From positions 62,001 to 126,000 of the forward strand of contig NZ_UUIS01000096.1 of assembly GCF_900589395.1 (NCBI RefSeq): a stretch of 64,000 bases of DNA. Direction: 5' to 3'. The position numbers and the translations under genes were made by a program. A model generated the notes under the pieces. It was not told where the DNA came from and searched no databases. It saw only the letters and a program-made list of their open reading frames with translations. Below are positions 25,197 to 34,288 of the stretch, piece after piece; position 1 is the first letter of the stretch; the number at the start of each line of letters is the position of its first letter. This DNA comes from Pseudomonas viridiflava. Lineage in GTDB: Bacteria; Pseudomonadota; Gammaproteobacteria; Pseudomonadales; Pseudomonadaceae.

Positions 25197-26981
25197 TCAA
25201 CGTTGTTCGCTCTGAGGTGTGACGCGTAACACTTCTTCAAGAGTGGTCAGCCCGGCCGAAACCTTCTGTGCGCCCGACAGGCGCAGGCTGCGCATGCCCT
25301 CCTTGAAGGCCTGGCGGCGCATGGCTGTCAGGTCCAGGTCAGCGGCGATCAGGGCCTTCACGCCATCGGACATGAGCATGATCTCGTACACCCCGGCGCG
25401 CCCGCGATAACCGGTGTCGCGGCATTCGGCGCAGCCCACGGCACGATGGGCGCCGGCCGGTACCGGAGCCTGCCAGGGACGGGTCAGGGTCTGCCAGTCG
25501 ACCTCATCCAAGGCGATGGGCGCCTTGCAGTGCGGGCACAGCGTACGCACCAGGCGCTGGGCCATGACTCCCAGAATCGTGGCCTTGAGCAGGTAATGCG
25601 GCACGCCCAGCTCCAGCAGGCGACTGATGGCGCTGGGCGCGTCGTTGGTGTGCAGGGTCGAGAGCACCAGGTGCCCGGTGAGCGCGGCCTGAATGGCCAT
25701 TTCGGCGGTCTCCAGGTCGCGGATCTCGCCGATCATGATGATGTCCGGGTCCTGGCGCATCAGGGCGCGCACGCCACTGGCAAAGGTCAGGTCGATATTG
25801 TGTTGCACCTGCATCTGGTTGAAGGCCGGCTCGATCATCTCGATCGGGTCTTCGATGGTGCACAGGTTGACCTCGCTGGTCGCCAGCTTCTTGAGCGTGG
25901 TGTACAGCGTGGTGGTCTTGCCTGAGCCGGTAGGGCCTGTCACCAGGATGATTCCGTTGGGCTGGCAGGTCATGCCTTGCCAGCGGCGCAGGTCGTCGCC
26001 GGAGAACCCCAACTGATCGAAGTCCTTGAGCAGCACGTCGGGGTCGAAGATACGCATCACCAGCTTTTCGCCAAAGGCGGTCGGCAGCGTCGACAAGCGC
26101 AGTTCGACCTCGCCGCCGGCCGGGGTGCTGGTCTTGACCCGGCCGTCCTGGGGTTTGCGCTTTTCTGCGACGTTCATGCGCCCCAGGCTCTTGAGCCGGC
26201 TGACCACGGCCATGATCACCTGCGGCGGAAACTGGTAGACGTTGTGCAGCACCCCGTCGATGCGAAAGCGTACCGTACCGTGCTCGCGGCGTGGCTCTAT
26301 GTGGATATCGCTGGCCCGTTGCTGGAAAGCGTACTGGAACAGCCAGTCGACGATATTGACGATGTGCGCATCGTTGGCGTCGGGCTCCTGGTCGCTGGCG
26401 CCCAGCTTGAGCAGTTGCTCGAAATTGCCCATGTGGCTGCTTTTCTGGTCGACGGCGGTGGCACCGCTGACCGATTTGGCCAGGCGAAAGAACTCCACGG
26501 TCATGCGCTGGATATCGCCGGGGTTGGCCACCACACGCTTGATCGGCAGTTTGAGCACGTGCGACAGGTCGGCTTCCCAGGCGTGGACATAGGGCTGGGC
26601 GCTGGCGATGGTCACCGATTCGCGGTCCACGGCCACCGCCAGGATACGGTGGCGCTGAGCGAAGGCGTACGACATCAGCGGGGTGACGGCGGCGACGTTG
26701 ATCTTCAGCGGATCGATGCGCATGTACGGCTGACCGCACTGGGCCGCCAGCCAGGCGGTGAGGGTTTCCAGGTCAAGCTTGCGCCCGGGGCGCTTGCCAT
26801 CTTCGAAAGCCTGGGCGGCCAGGAACTCCAGCGGATGCAACTGGGCGTTCGCCGAACCGCGCCGCAGGGTGATGGCTGTTTCAGCGTCGCTTTGCTCAAG
26901 GTGACCCTGGGCGACCAGGTCGCGCAGCAGGTCGTTCAGGTCAAGCCAGCGGTCCGTGGAAGAAGAAGCGTGAACGGCCAT
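25197..26981 (-). CDS. GspE/PilB-family secretion ATPase (orphan)
   Basis: A 594-residue type II/IV-pilus assembly ATPase. It has an N-terminal GspE_N-like part, DIHIEPRREHGTVRFRIDG (Asp box), Walker A GPTGSGKTTTLYT near residue 345, Walker B region DPDIIMIGEIRDLETAE, and a zinc motif CPHC...CAEC near 495-525. Such ATPases power pilus or type II secretion. No other secretion or pilus gene is in this neighbourhood, so its partner machine is unknown. Confidence 0.9.
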   Translation of the reverse strand: MAVHASSSTDRWLDLNDLLRDLVAQGHLEQSDAETAITLRRGSANAQLHPLEFLAAQAFEDGKRPGRKLDLETLTAWLAAQCGQPYMRIDPLKINVAAVTPLMSYAFAQRHRILAVAVDRESVTIASAQPYVHAWEADLSHVLKLPIKRVVANPGDIQRMTVEFFRLAKSVSGATAVDQKSSHMGNFEQLLKLGASDQEPDANDAHIVNIVDWLFQYAFQQRASDIHIEPRREHGTVRFRIDGVLHNVYQFPPQVIMAVVSRLKSLGRMNVAEKRKPQDGRVKTSTPAGGEVELRLSTLPTAFGEKLVMRIFDPDVLLKDFDQLGFSGDDLRRWQGMTCQPNGIILVTGPTGSGKTTTLYTTLKKLATSEVNLCTIEDPIEMIEPAFNQMQVQHNIDLTFASGVRALMRQDPDIIMIGEIRDLETAEMAIQAALTGHLVLSTLHTNDAPSAISRLLELGVPHYLLKATILGVMAQRLVRTLCPHCKAPIALDEVDWQTLTRPWQAPVPAGAHRAVGCAECRDTGYRGRAGVYEIMLMSDGVKALIAADLDLTAMRRQAFKEGMRSLRLSGAQKVSAGLTTLEEVLRVTPQSEQR

Positions 26982-27094
26982 GCAGGTTCCTTGGGCGGGT
27001 CCGGGAAGGGGTCACTCTGACGGCGAGCAGCGTAGACCCCAAGCATGCCGGTGTTGCGCCTCTTTGTGTGAACAGGCATTACCGCACACACCGC

Positions 27095-27442
27095 TCAGGC
27101 CATGGCGCGGATCGCCGCTGGTTCGACCGGCAGGGCCGTCTGAAGTGACTCAAGCGTCACTGTATCGACATCGATCAGGTTGCGCATTTTTTCACCGATG
27201 ACTTCGGCACGGTGAGCGCTTACACCGTCCACGTCCACTTCAATGTGCAGGTCATCGCCGTGGCGCAGCATGTTGATCTGGCCGGGAATCAGGTACTGCA
27301 GGGCGAACAGGTTCAAGACTTGGCACATCAGTGCCGGCTGCGCCTGGGCCTGGATGCGATAGCGCACGGTCACCAGGGCATTGCTGGCATTCCAGACATC
27401 CGTGCGACGCGGCAGGGCAGGTACGGCTTCGAGCATGGACAT
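27095..27442 (-). CDS. Small ACT-like domain protein divergent from an Lrp regulator
   Basis: A 115-residue protein. The centre (VTVRYRIQAQAQPALMCQVL, then INMLRHGDDLHIEVDVDG) reads like a beta-alpha-beta ACT fold, as in the small subunit of acetolactate synthase, but no large subunit is nearby. Start at 27442 follows AGGAGAT. It is divergent from the Lrp/AsnC gene at 27569 and is likely its target. Fold assignment is by eye and tentative. Confidence 0.6.
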   Translation of the reverse strand: MSMLEAVPALPRRTDVWNASNALVTVRYRIQAQAQPALMCQVLNLFALQYLIPGQINMLRHGDDLHIEVDVDGVSAHRAEVIGEKMRNLIDVDTVTLESLQTALPVEPAAIRAMA

Positions 27443-27496
27443 AGGCGGATCTCCTGAGCAAGTGCAGAAATTCTTGCATGAGGAAGGCGGCAAAAC

Positions 27497-27514
27497 TGAT
27501 CTATTATCTGATCA
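27497..27514. promoter_or_regulatory. Inverted repeat in the ACT-like/Lrp divergent region
   Basis: TGATC-N8-GATCA in an AT-rich 126-base divergent region. Lrp-family proteins usually bind degenerate AT-rich sites in their own promoters, so this is a candidate site only. Confidence 0.3.
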
Positions 27515-27568
27515 ATACGCCATTTTGCGCATAAACGATCTGCTTTTAGTGTCTAGAGAGAAATAATT

Positions 27569-28039
27569 ATGTCAGTCGAGCTGGATGCCTATGACCGTAA
27601 GATCCTGACACTTCTTCAAGAGGACGCCTCGCTGTCCAGCGCGCAGATCGCCGAGCAGGTGGGCCTGTCGCAATCGCCCTGCTGGCGGCGCATCCAGCGG
27701 CTCAAGGACGAAGGCGTGATCCGTCGCCAGGTCAGCCTGCTGGACCGCAAGAAGATCGGCCTGAATACGCAGATCTTCGCCGAGATCAAGCTCAACGCCC
27801 ACGGCCGCTCCAACTTCGCCGAATTCACCGACGCGATTCGCGAGTTTCCGGAGGTGCTGGAGTGTTATGTACTGATGGGGGCGGTGGACTTTCTGCTGCG
27901 CATCGTTACGGCCGATATCGAGGCCTATGAGAAGTTCTTCTTCGACAAGCTGTCGATGGTGCCGGGCATCCAGGAAGTGAACTCGATCGTGGCCCTGTCG
28001 GAGATCAAGTCGACCACCACCCTGCCGCTGGGACGCTGA
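27569..28039 (+). CDS. Lrp/AsnC-family transcriptional regulator
   Basis: A 156-residue regulator: N-terminal helix-turn-helix (LDAYDRKILTLLQED, QIAEQVGLSQSPCWRRIQRL) and C-terminal RAM/ACT-like ligand domain (VLECYVLMGAVDFLLRI). Lrp-family regulators sense amino acids and usually regulate a neighbouring divergent gene, here the ACT-like protein. The ribosome-binding site is GAGAGAAA. Confidence 0.93.
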   Translation: MSVELDAYDRKILTLLQEDASLSSAQIAEQVGLSQSPCWRRIQRLKDEGVIRRQVSLLDRKKIGLNTQIFAEIKLNAHGRSNFAEFTDAIREFPEVLECYVLMGAVDFLLRIVTADIEAYEKFFFDKLSMVPGIQEVNSIVALSEIKSTTTLPLGR

Positions 28040-28099
28040 CTGCCGGGGCGCGCCTGGCCTGAGCCAGGCGCGCCCCTACCCGATGTCTTGCCAGGTGGG

Positions 28100-29467
28100 T
28101 TACAGCTTCACCAGCACTTTCCAGGTCTTGGTCTGAGCCACGGTCAGGGCCTGCTGCACGCGGGCGTCCAGCACTTCATCGCTGATGTCCTGATGGGCCA
28201 GTTGCTCCAGCTTGTTGAGTTCACCGTACAAGCGGTCCATCTCTGGCAGCTCCAGCACATGCCGGGCCCAGTGCAGCCAGGCTTGCAGGCGTTCGATGCG
28301 TGGCAGTTGCTCGGCCAGGTCTTCGGGCTGTTGCTGGTAACGGTTCAGCTGCAGGCTGCGGGCTTCTTCGGCCAGTTGGGTCGGCAGCCAGTTGCCCAGT
28401 GCCACGGCGCCCAGGCGATTGCCGCGGTTGTTGCGTTCCACGGTCCAGCTGCGGGCCAGCAACCAGCGCGAGGTGTGCAGCGAGAACTCGCCCCAGCGCG
28501 TGTCCTGCAACTCCTCAAGGAACTGCTCATGCGCGGCGCCGCGCACGTCTTCGTCTTGCTGGCCGGCCTGCACCAGCGGACGCCAGTCTTCGAGCAGGGC
28601 ATCCAGCGCGCTGCGCAGGTTGGCGGTGGTGGCGCGCGGAGCACACTGGCCCAGGCTGCCGGTCAGGGCCCGCAGTTCGGCCAGTTGCTCGACCCAGTCC
28701 TGCAACAGGCGCCAGTGACCGTTGAAACGGTATTGTTCGGCCAGGCGCTGGCTGCTGCCCAGCAGGTGCCAGGCCAGCGCGGTGTAGGCGTCGTCCAGCG
28801 GCAGCTCGGCATGCAAGACCGGCGCCTTGAGGCTCAGCGAGTAGCTGGCCGGATCGAGCAGGCGGTAGCCGCGCTCGGCCTTGCTGATGTCGCACGGCAT
28901 CAGCGGCAGCGTGGCGGCCAGTTCGGCGGCCAGTTCCAGCAGCGCCTCGGGCTCGCCTTCGCGCAGTTCAAGCTCCAGCTCGCAGATTTCTTCCTTCAGC
29001 TTGCCGGCCACCACCTGGCCCAGGTCCAGGGCGGCTTCGATCACCACCTTGGCCTTGCCACGGCCCCAGGCGATCTCGGCTTTTTCGCGCACGAAATCGG
29101 TGGTGAACAGCGGCTTGATGGTTTTCTTGTCCAGCTCGGCCAGTTGTGCCGGCCAGCATTGATCGTCGAGCTTCTTCAAATCGAGCTTGGCCTTGGCCAG
29201 GTCCCAGTTGAATTCGTTACGCTCGGACAAGCCCGCCACGCTCTGGCCACGGGTCTTGAGGGTCTGGATCAACTGCTCGCCATCGCGGCGAATGCGCAGC
29301 GCCACCTTGGCCTGGGCCAGGTCGCGTTCGGGCGTGTCGAAATACTGATTGGTCAGTTCCAGACGCTCCCAGCCGCTCTTGTTGCGCTTTTTCAGCAGGG
29401 GGTGCTCGCGCAGGGCGGCGAGGGTTTCGCGGCTGACGCGCAGTTTGATTTCGGTTTCTTTGTGCAT
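28100..29467 (-). CDS. ygiF: Inorganic triphosphatase (CYTH + CHAD domains)
   Basis: A 455-residue protein with an N-terminal CYTH domain bearing the ExExK motif (KETEIKLRV) and metal/phosphate-binding basic residues (LRIRRDGEQLIQTLK), and a C-terminal helical CHAD domain (about 220-455) with its histidine/arginine-rich helices. E. coli YgiF hydrolyses inorganic tripolyphosphate; CHAD binds polyphosphate. It is divergent from argE. Confidence 0.92.
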   Translation of the reverse strand: MHKETEIKLRVSRETLAALREHPLLKKRNKSGWERLELTNQYFDTPERDLAQAKVALRIRRDGEQLIQTLKTRGQSVAGLSERNEFNWDLAKAKLDLKKLDDQCWPAQLAELDKKTIKPLFTTDFVREKAEIAWGRGKAKVVIEAALDLGQVVAGKLKEEICELELELREGEPEALLELAAELAATLPLMPCDISKAERGYRLLDPASYSLSLKAPVLHAELPLDDAYTALAWHLLGSSQRLAEQYRFNGHWRLLQDWVEQLAELRALTGSLGQCAPRATTANLRSALDALLEDWRPLVQAGQQDEDVRGAAHEQFLEELQDTRWGEFSLHTSRWLLARSWTVERNNRGNRLGAVALGNWLPTQLAEEARSLQLNRYQQQPEDLAEQLPRIERLQAWLHWARHVLELPEMDRLYGELNKLEQLAHQDISDEVLDARVQQALTVAQTKTWKVLVKL

Positions 29468-29597
29468 GGCCGGGGCAATCCAAACGCTGGTACTGATGAG
29501 GCCGCCAGTGTACAGGACCTGAACCGCTACGGTTTATTCCTGACGCCTGATGGCCCTATGATGGACCGCATTGCGTTTCGCCATTCAGGAGCCGTTC

Positions 29598-30746
29598 ATG
29601 CCCTTGCCATCCTTGAAGGACCAGTTCGCCGCGTTGATTGCCACACCGTCGGTGAGCTGCACCCAGCCGGCGCTGGACCAGTCCAACCGGGCGGTCATCG
29701 ACCTGCTGGCCGGCTGGCTGGGCGACCTGGGCTTTGCCTGCGAGATCCAGACGATCTCGCCGGGCAAGTTCAACCTGCTGGCCAGCTACGGCACAGGCCC
29801 TGGCGGGCTGGTGCTGGCCGGGCACAGCGACACGGTGCCCTATGACGACGCGCTGTGGCAGACCGACCCGCTGAAGCTCACCGAGGTCGACGGGCGCTGG
29901 GTGGGACTGGGCAGCTGCGACATGAAGGGTTTCTTTGCCTTGATCATCGAGGCGGTGCGTCCGCTGCTCGACCAGCCGTTCAGGCAGCCGCTGCTGATTC
30001 TGGCCACCTGCGACGAAGAAAGCTCCATGGCCGGTGCACGCGCCCTGGCCGATGCCGGCCGGCCCTTGGGGCGGGCGGCGGTGATCGGCGAGCCAACCGG
30101 CCTCAAGCCGATCCGCCTGCACAAGGGCGTGATGATGGAGCGCATCGACATTCTCGGGCGCAGCGGGCACTCCTCCGACCCCAGCCTGGGCCACAGCGCG
30201 CTGGAGGCCATGCACGATGCGATCAGTGAACTCAAGGGCCTGCGCACGCAATGGCAGACGCAGTACCGCAACCCGCAGTTCAGCGTGCCGCAGCCGACCC
30301 TCAACCTGGGCTGCATCCATGGTGGCGACAACCCCAACCGGATTTGCGGGCAGTGCTCGCTGGAGTTCGACCTGCGCCCGCTGCCGGGCATGGACCCGGA
30401 AATTCTGCGCGGGCTCATTCGTCAGAAGCTGCAACCCCTGGCCGAACGGCATCAGGTGCAAATCGACTACCAGCCGCTGTTTCCCGAGTGCCCACCCTAC
30501 GAACAGGCCGCCGATGCGGAACTGGTGCGGGTGGCCGAGCGTCTGACAGGCCATACGGCCGCCGCGGTGGCATTTGGCACCGAAGCGCCTTATCTTCAAC
30601 GCCTGGGCTGCGAGACCCTGGTGCTGGGCCCGGGTGACATCGCCTGTGCGCATCAGCCGGGCGAGTATCTTGAAATGTCACGTTTGCAGCCTACAGTGCG
30701 TCTGTTAAGCCAGTTGATCGAACATTACTGCCTGAGCCCGCAATAA
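29598..30746 (+). CDS. argE: Acetylornithine deacetylase
   Basis: A 382-residue M20-family metallohydrolase that removes the acetyl group from N-acetylornithine in arginine synthesis. Metal-binding motifs are LAGHSDTVPYDD, GSCDMKGFFA, ATCDEESSMAGA and the C-terminal GDIACAHQPGEYLEM. CAGGAG precedes the ATG at 29598. It lies upstream of argA, although pseudomonads also recycle acetyl groups through argJ. Confidence 0.93.
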   Translation: MPLPSLKDQFAALIATPSVSCTQPALDQSNRAVIDLLAGWLGDLGFACEIQTISPGKFNLLASYGTGPGGLVLAGHSDTVPYDDALWQTDPLKLTEVDGRWVGLGSCDMKGFFALIIEAVRPLLDQPFRQPLLILATCDEESSMAGARALADAGRPLGRAAVIGEPTGLKPIRLHKGVMMERIDILGRSGHSSDPSLGHSALEAMHDAISELKGLRTQWQTQYRNPQFSVPQPTLNLGCIHGGDNPNRICGQCSLEFDLRPLPGMDPEILRGLIRQKLQPLAERHQVQIDYQPLFPECPPYEQAADAELVRVAERLTGHTAAAVAFGTEAPYLQRLGCETLVLGPGDIACAHQPGEYLEMSRLQPTVRLLSQLIEHYCLSPQ

Positions 30747-30788
30747 GCGGCCCGGCCCAATCCCGCTGGAAATCCGAGAGTAAGGAGA

Positions 30789-30821
30789 ATGCGCGTGTTG
30801 CCAAGCCTGTTCCGACGATAA
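30789..30821 (+). CDS. Putative Arg-rich leader peptide of argA (10 aa)
   Basis: A perfect TAAGGAGA ribosome-binding site precedes ATG-CGC-GTG-TTG-CCA-AGC-CTG-TTC-CGA-CGA-TAA, giving MRVLPSLFRR. Three of ten codons are arginine, including a CGA-CGA pair right before the stop. It ends 62 bases before the argA ATG, in another frame. The intervening RNA is C/U-rich with no classic terminator hairpin. The layout resembles a translation-controlled attenuator sensing arginine; that role is inference. Confidence 0.5.
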   Translation: MRVLPSLFRR

Positions 30822-30883
30822 CCGCCACCCCTGTTGTGCGTGTTTTGTGTCTTTCGTCCAACTTTCTACAGGCTTTTGCGGTT

Positions 30884-32182
30884 ATGCCCGAATACGTCAA
30901 TTGGCTTCGCCATGCTTCTCCTTACATCAATGCCCACCGCGACTGCACCTTTGTGGTCATGCTGCCCGGTGACGGTGTCGAACACCCCAACTTCGGCAAC
31001 ATCGTCCACGACCTGGTGCTGCTGCACAGCCTGGGTGTGCGCCTGGTACTGGTGCATGGCACGCGGCCGCAGATCGAAAGCCGCCTGGCCCAGCGAGGCC
31101 TGACGCCGCGCTTTCACCGCGACCTGCGAGTGACCGATGCCGAAACCCTGGAGTGCGTGATCGATGCCGTAGGTGGTCTGCGCATCGCCATCGAGGCGCG
31201 GCTGTCGATGGACATCGCCGCCTCGCCGATGCAGGGCTCGCGCTTGCGCGTCACCGGCGGCAACCTGGTCACCGCCCGACCAATCGGCGTGCTCGAAGGC
31301 GTCGACTACCAGCACACCGGCGAAGTGCGCCGGGTCGACCGCAAGGGTATCAACCGCCTGCTTGATGAGCGGCACATCGTGCTGCTGTCGCCACTGGGTT
31401 ATTCACCGACCGGCGAGGTGTTCAACCTGGCCTGTGAAGACGTGGCCACCCGCGTGGCCGTCGACCTGGGCGCCGACAAGCTGCTGCTGTTCGGCGAGGA
31501 GCAGGGCCTGCTGGACGAGCGTGGCCATCTGGTGCGCGAATTGCGCCCGCAACAAGTGCCGGCGCACTTGCAGCGCCTGGGCAGCAACTACCAGGCCGAA
31601 CTGCTCGATGCCGCCGCCGAAGCCTGCCGCGGCGGCGTGGGCCGCAGCCACATCGTCAGCTATGCCGAGAACGGCGCCCTGCTGACCGAATTGTTCACCC
31701 GTGACGGCGGCGGCACGCTGGTGGCGCAAGAGCAGTTCGAGCGCGTGCGTGAAGCGGCCATCGAAGACGTGGGCGGGTTGATCGAGCTGATCACCCCGCT
31801 GGAAGAGCAGGGCATTCTGGTGCGCCGCTCACGTGAGGTGCTGGAGCGCGAGATCGAGCAGTTCAGCGTGGTCGAGCGCGAAGGCATGATCATCGCCTGT
31901 GCAGCGCTGTACCCGATTGCCGAGTCCCAGACCGGCGAGCTGGCCTGCCTGGCCGTCAACCCGGAATACCGTCATGGCGGGCGTGGTGACGAACTGCTTG
32001 AACGCATCGAAAACCGTGCCCGGGCATTGGGGCTGACACGATTGTTCGTGCTCACCACCCGCACCGCCCACTGGTTCCGCGAGCGCGGCTTCGAACCCAG
32101 CAGCGTCGACCGCCTGCCCAGCGCCCGGGCCTCGCTGTACAACTACCAGCGCAATTCGAAAATTTTCGAAAAGACCCTGTAA
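30884..32182 (+). CDS. argA: Amino-acid N-acetyltransferase (N-acetylglutamate synthase)
   Basis: A 432-residue enzyme making N-acetylglutamate, the first step of arginine synthesis. The N-terminal amino-acid-kinase domain (about 1-280: LGVRLVLVHGTRPQIESRL) is fused to a C-terminal GNAT domain (LAVNPEYRHGGRGDELL). Start at 30884 gives exactly the usual pseudomonad length; its ribosome-binding site is weak. ArgA is feedback-inhibited by arginine; a possible Arg leader peptide lies just upstream. Confidence 0.95.
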   Translation: MPEYVNWLRHASPYINAHRDCTFVVMLPGDGVEHPNFGNIVHDLVLLHSLGVRLVLVHGTRPQIESRLAQRGLTPRFHRDLRVTDAETLECVIDAVGGLRIAIEARLSMDIAASPMQGSRLRVTGGNLVTARPIGVLEGVDYQHTGEVRRVDRKGINRLLDERHIVLLSPLGYSPTGEVFNLACEDVATRVAVDLGADKLLLFGEEQGLLDERGHLVRELRPQQVPAHLQRLGSNYQAELLDAAAEACRGGVGRSHIVSYAENGALLTELFTRDGGGTLVAQEQFERVREAAIEDVGGLIELITPLEEQGILVRRSREVLEREIEQFSVVEREGMIIACAALYPIAESQTGELACLAVNPEYRHGGRGDELLERIENRARALGLTRLFVLTTRTAHWFRERGFEPSSVDRLPSARASLYNYQRNSKIFEKTL

Positions 32183-32238
32183 TGCGTTCATCAAGCACGA
32201 AATAACGTACTGATTCACTGGATATTGAAGCTACCCCC

Positions 32239-32360
32239 GTAGGAGCGCTTGCCCGCGACCGAGTGCGCAGCGCTCGCAAAAATTTGTGAAACGCTGAAAA
32301 TTTACGACTGCTAACGCAGCCGGTCGCGGTGGTCCGGCATTCCGGCAAGCGCGCTCCTAC
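32239..32360. repeat. Palindromic intergenic repeat, copy C (122 bp, insertion subtype)
   Basis: Same family as copy A but inverted; it carries the same extra block, here read as GGTGGTCCGGCATTCC in the right arm. Left arm is GTAGGAGCGCTTGCCCGCGA. It fills the gap between convergent argA and gshA. Confidence 0.85.
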
Positions 32361-32380
32361 ACCGGCCCTATGCCTGTCGG

Positions 32381-33970
32381 TCAGTTGCTGATCGACAGGA
32401 TACTGGCCTGGTAGGCGCCAACAAAGGTGTCGAAATCCACCACTTCTTCACTGGCTTCAAGCTCGGTCTGTTCCTGCAGCGAGGTCTGGGCCAGGGCTTC
32501 GAAGTGCGCCTGTTCAGTGGCGTCCAGCGGGTGGCGGCGGAAGTACTCGGCATGGGCCTTGCTCTGGCGCAGCGAGAAAGCGGTAAAGCCCTCGTTGTGT
32601 TCACGCATGCGCGCCAGGATCTGCGCTGACGGCGTCAGCGACGGATCGTCGATGCGCGCCTGCTGTGTGGCCAGCGAACGAACATGCGCGTCGCTGCCGG
32701 TGGCCTCGTCGAGCAGGCGCGACAGCGGCGTGATCTTTTCCAGCAGCTCGCTGGCCCACGTCTTGAGATCGACCGCCTGGCCGTTGTGCTGCAACTTCAG
32801 GCCGGGACGACGACCTTCCTTGACCACGCTCAGGAAGTTGCTGCCGGCATTGCCGCATTCTTCGTTGCTCAGTTGCGGGCTGTCTTCCAGCGCGCAATAC
32901 AGAATAAAGGCGTCGATGAAGCGCGCCTGCTCCAGGTCGATGCCGGTCGGCAGGAACGGATTGATGTCCAGGCAGCGCACCTCGACGTACTGTACGCCGC
33001 GGGCCATCAGCGCCTGGATCGGCCGCTCGCCGGAGTAGGTCACGCGCTTGGGGCGGATGTTGGAGTAGTACTCGTTTTCGATCTGCAGCACGTTGGTGTT
33101 GAGCTGTACCCATTCGCCGGCGGCGTTGTGGGTGCCGGTCTCGACGTATGGCGGATAAGGCGTGGCCACGGCGCGACGCAGGCTGTCGGTGTAGCTCTGC
33201 AGGTCGTGGTAGCACGGCGTCAGGTCAGCCTGGGCCTTGCTCTGGTAGCCCAGGTCGCTCATGCGCAGGCTGGTGGCGTAGGGCAGGTACAGGGTGTCGG
33301 CGTCGAACTGCTCCAGCTGATGAGCACGGCCGCGCAGGAACCCGGCATCCAGGGCCGGCGAGGCACCGAACAGGTACATCAGTAGCCAGCTGTAGCGGCG
33401 AAAGTTGCGGATCAGGGCGATGTAGGCGTGCGACTGGTAATCACGGGCGTCACCGTCGAACGACTCGGTCTGCTTGAGCAAGGCCCAGGCCGACTCGGGC
33501 AGCGAGAAGTTGTAGTGGATGCCGGCGATGCACTGCATGGTCCGGCCATAGCGCAGGGCCAGGCCCTTGCGGTACACGTACTTGAGCTTGCCGATGTTGG
33601 AGCTGCCGTAGTAGGCCAGCGGAATGTCATCTTCGGCCGGCAGCGGGCAGGGCATCGACGGGCTCCACAGCAGCTCATTGTCCAGCTTGCTGTAGACGAA
33701 GCGGTGGATCGTTTCCAGGCGGGCCAGGGTGTCGGCCGGATCCTTCAATGCCGGTGTGATGAACTCCAGGAGCGATTCGGAGTAATCAGTGGTGATCTGC
33801 TCGTTGGTCAGTGCCGATCCCAATGCCTGCGGATGCGGGGTCTGTGCCAACTGAGCGTGATCGGTCACGCGCAGGCATTCACGCTCGATTCCGTGCAGGC
33901 ACTGTCCCAGCAGCGTTAGGTTGCTGCGCTCGCCGAACACGGCCAGGCGGCGGTTGAGTAATTCGCTCAA
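32381..33970 (-). CDS. gshA: Glutamate-cysteine ligase
   Basis: A 529-residue class I gamma-glutamylcysteine synthetase, the first enzyme of glutathione synthesis. Markers: CLHGIERECLRV, TDYSESLLEFITPA, GSSNIGKLKYVYRKGLA, and MQCIAGIHYNFSLP. The TTG at 33970 was chosen: AAGGA lies 8 bases before it and MSELLNRRL matches the family N-terminus; a GTG five codons earlier would place the ribosome-binding site inside the gene. E. coli gshA also starts with TTG. Confidence 0.93.
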   Translation of the reverse strand: MSELLNRRLAVFGERSNLTLLGQCLHGIERECLRVTDHAQLAQTPHPQALGSALTNEQITTDYSESLLEFITPALKDPADTLARLETIHRFVYSKLDNELLWSPSMPCPLPAEDDIPLAYYGSSNIGKLKYVYRKGLALRYGRTMQCIAGIHYNFSLPESAWALLKQTESFDGDARDYQSHAYIALIRNFRRYSWLLMYLFGASPALDAGFLRGRAHQLEQFDADTLYLPYATSLRMSDLGYQSKAQADLTPCYHDLQSYTDSLRRAVATPYPPYVETGTHNAAGEWVQLNTNVLQIENEYYSNIRPKRVTYSGERPIQALMARGVQYVEVRCLDINPFLPTGIDLEQARFIDAFILYCALEDSPQLSNEECGNAGSNFLSVVKEGRRPGLKLQHNGQAVDLKTWASELLEKITPLSRLLDEATGSDAHVRSLATQQARIDDPSLTPSAQILARMREHNEGFTAFSLRQSKAHAEYFRRHPLDATEQAHFEALAQTSLQEQTELEASEEVVDFDTFVGAYQASILSISN

Positions 33971-34288
33971 GGTGATTTCCTTCACACATCGGTCGCCCCG
34001 ATATGGGGGTGGACATGACGGTCTACAAGGGTGAAGAAAGGAACTGGCGTTGTCGCCTGGTTGGGGTCTTTAACGCCGGTTCAAGATTCACGGTTGCTTA
34101 CGGGGTGCCGAACACGCGGCTTCTTTAAACAAGATTAGCGGGAAAATACCGCACTCAGGGGCCTTACAGCTAGGTCGCCCACGCTCTTTATCTGCTAAAA
34201 AACGCCATGTTCAAGCCATTCGGCAAGCGGCCCCGGGCATAGGTTCCATGCACGGGGCCGCTGTGGTGGTTTGCGTTATAACGGTGGT
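33971..34288. promoter_or_regulatory. gshA upstream region with a GC-rich hairpin
   Basis: About 318 bases between gshA and the thioesterase gene. AGCGGCCCCG (34226-34235) and CGGGGCCGCT (34253-34262) form a perfect 10-bp stem with a 17-base loop, a possible end of the tex-thioesterase transcript though it lacks a clear T tract on that strand. The gshA promoter should lie nearer 33990-34200; no confident hexamers were identified. Confidence 0.45.
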
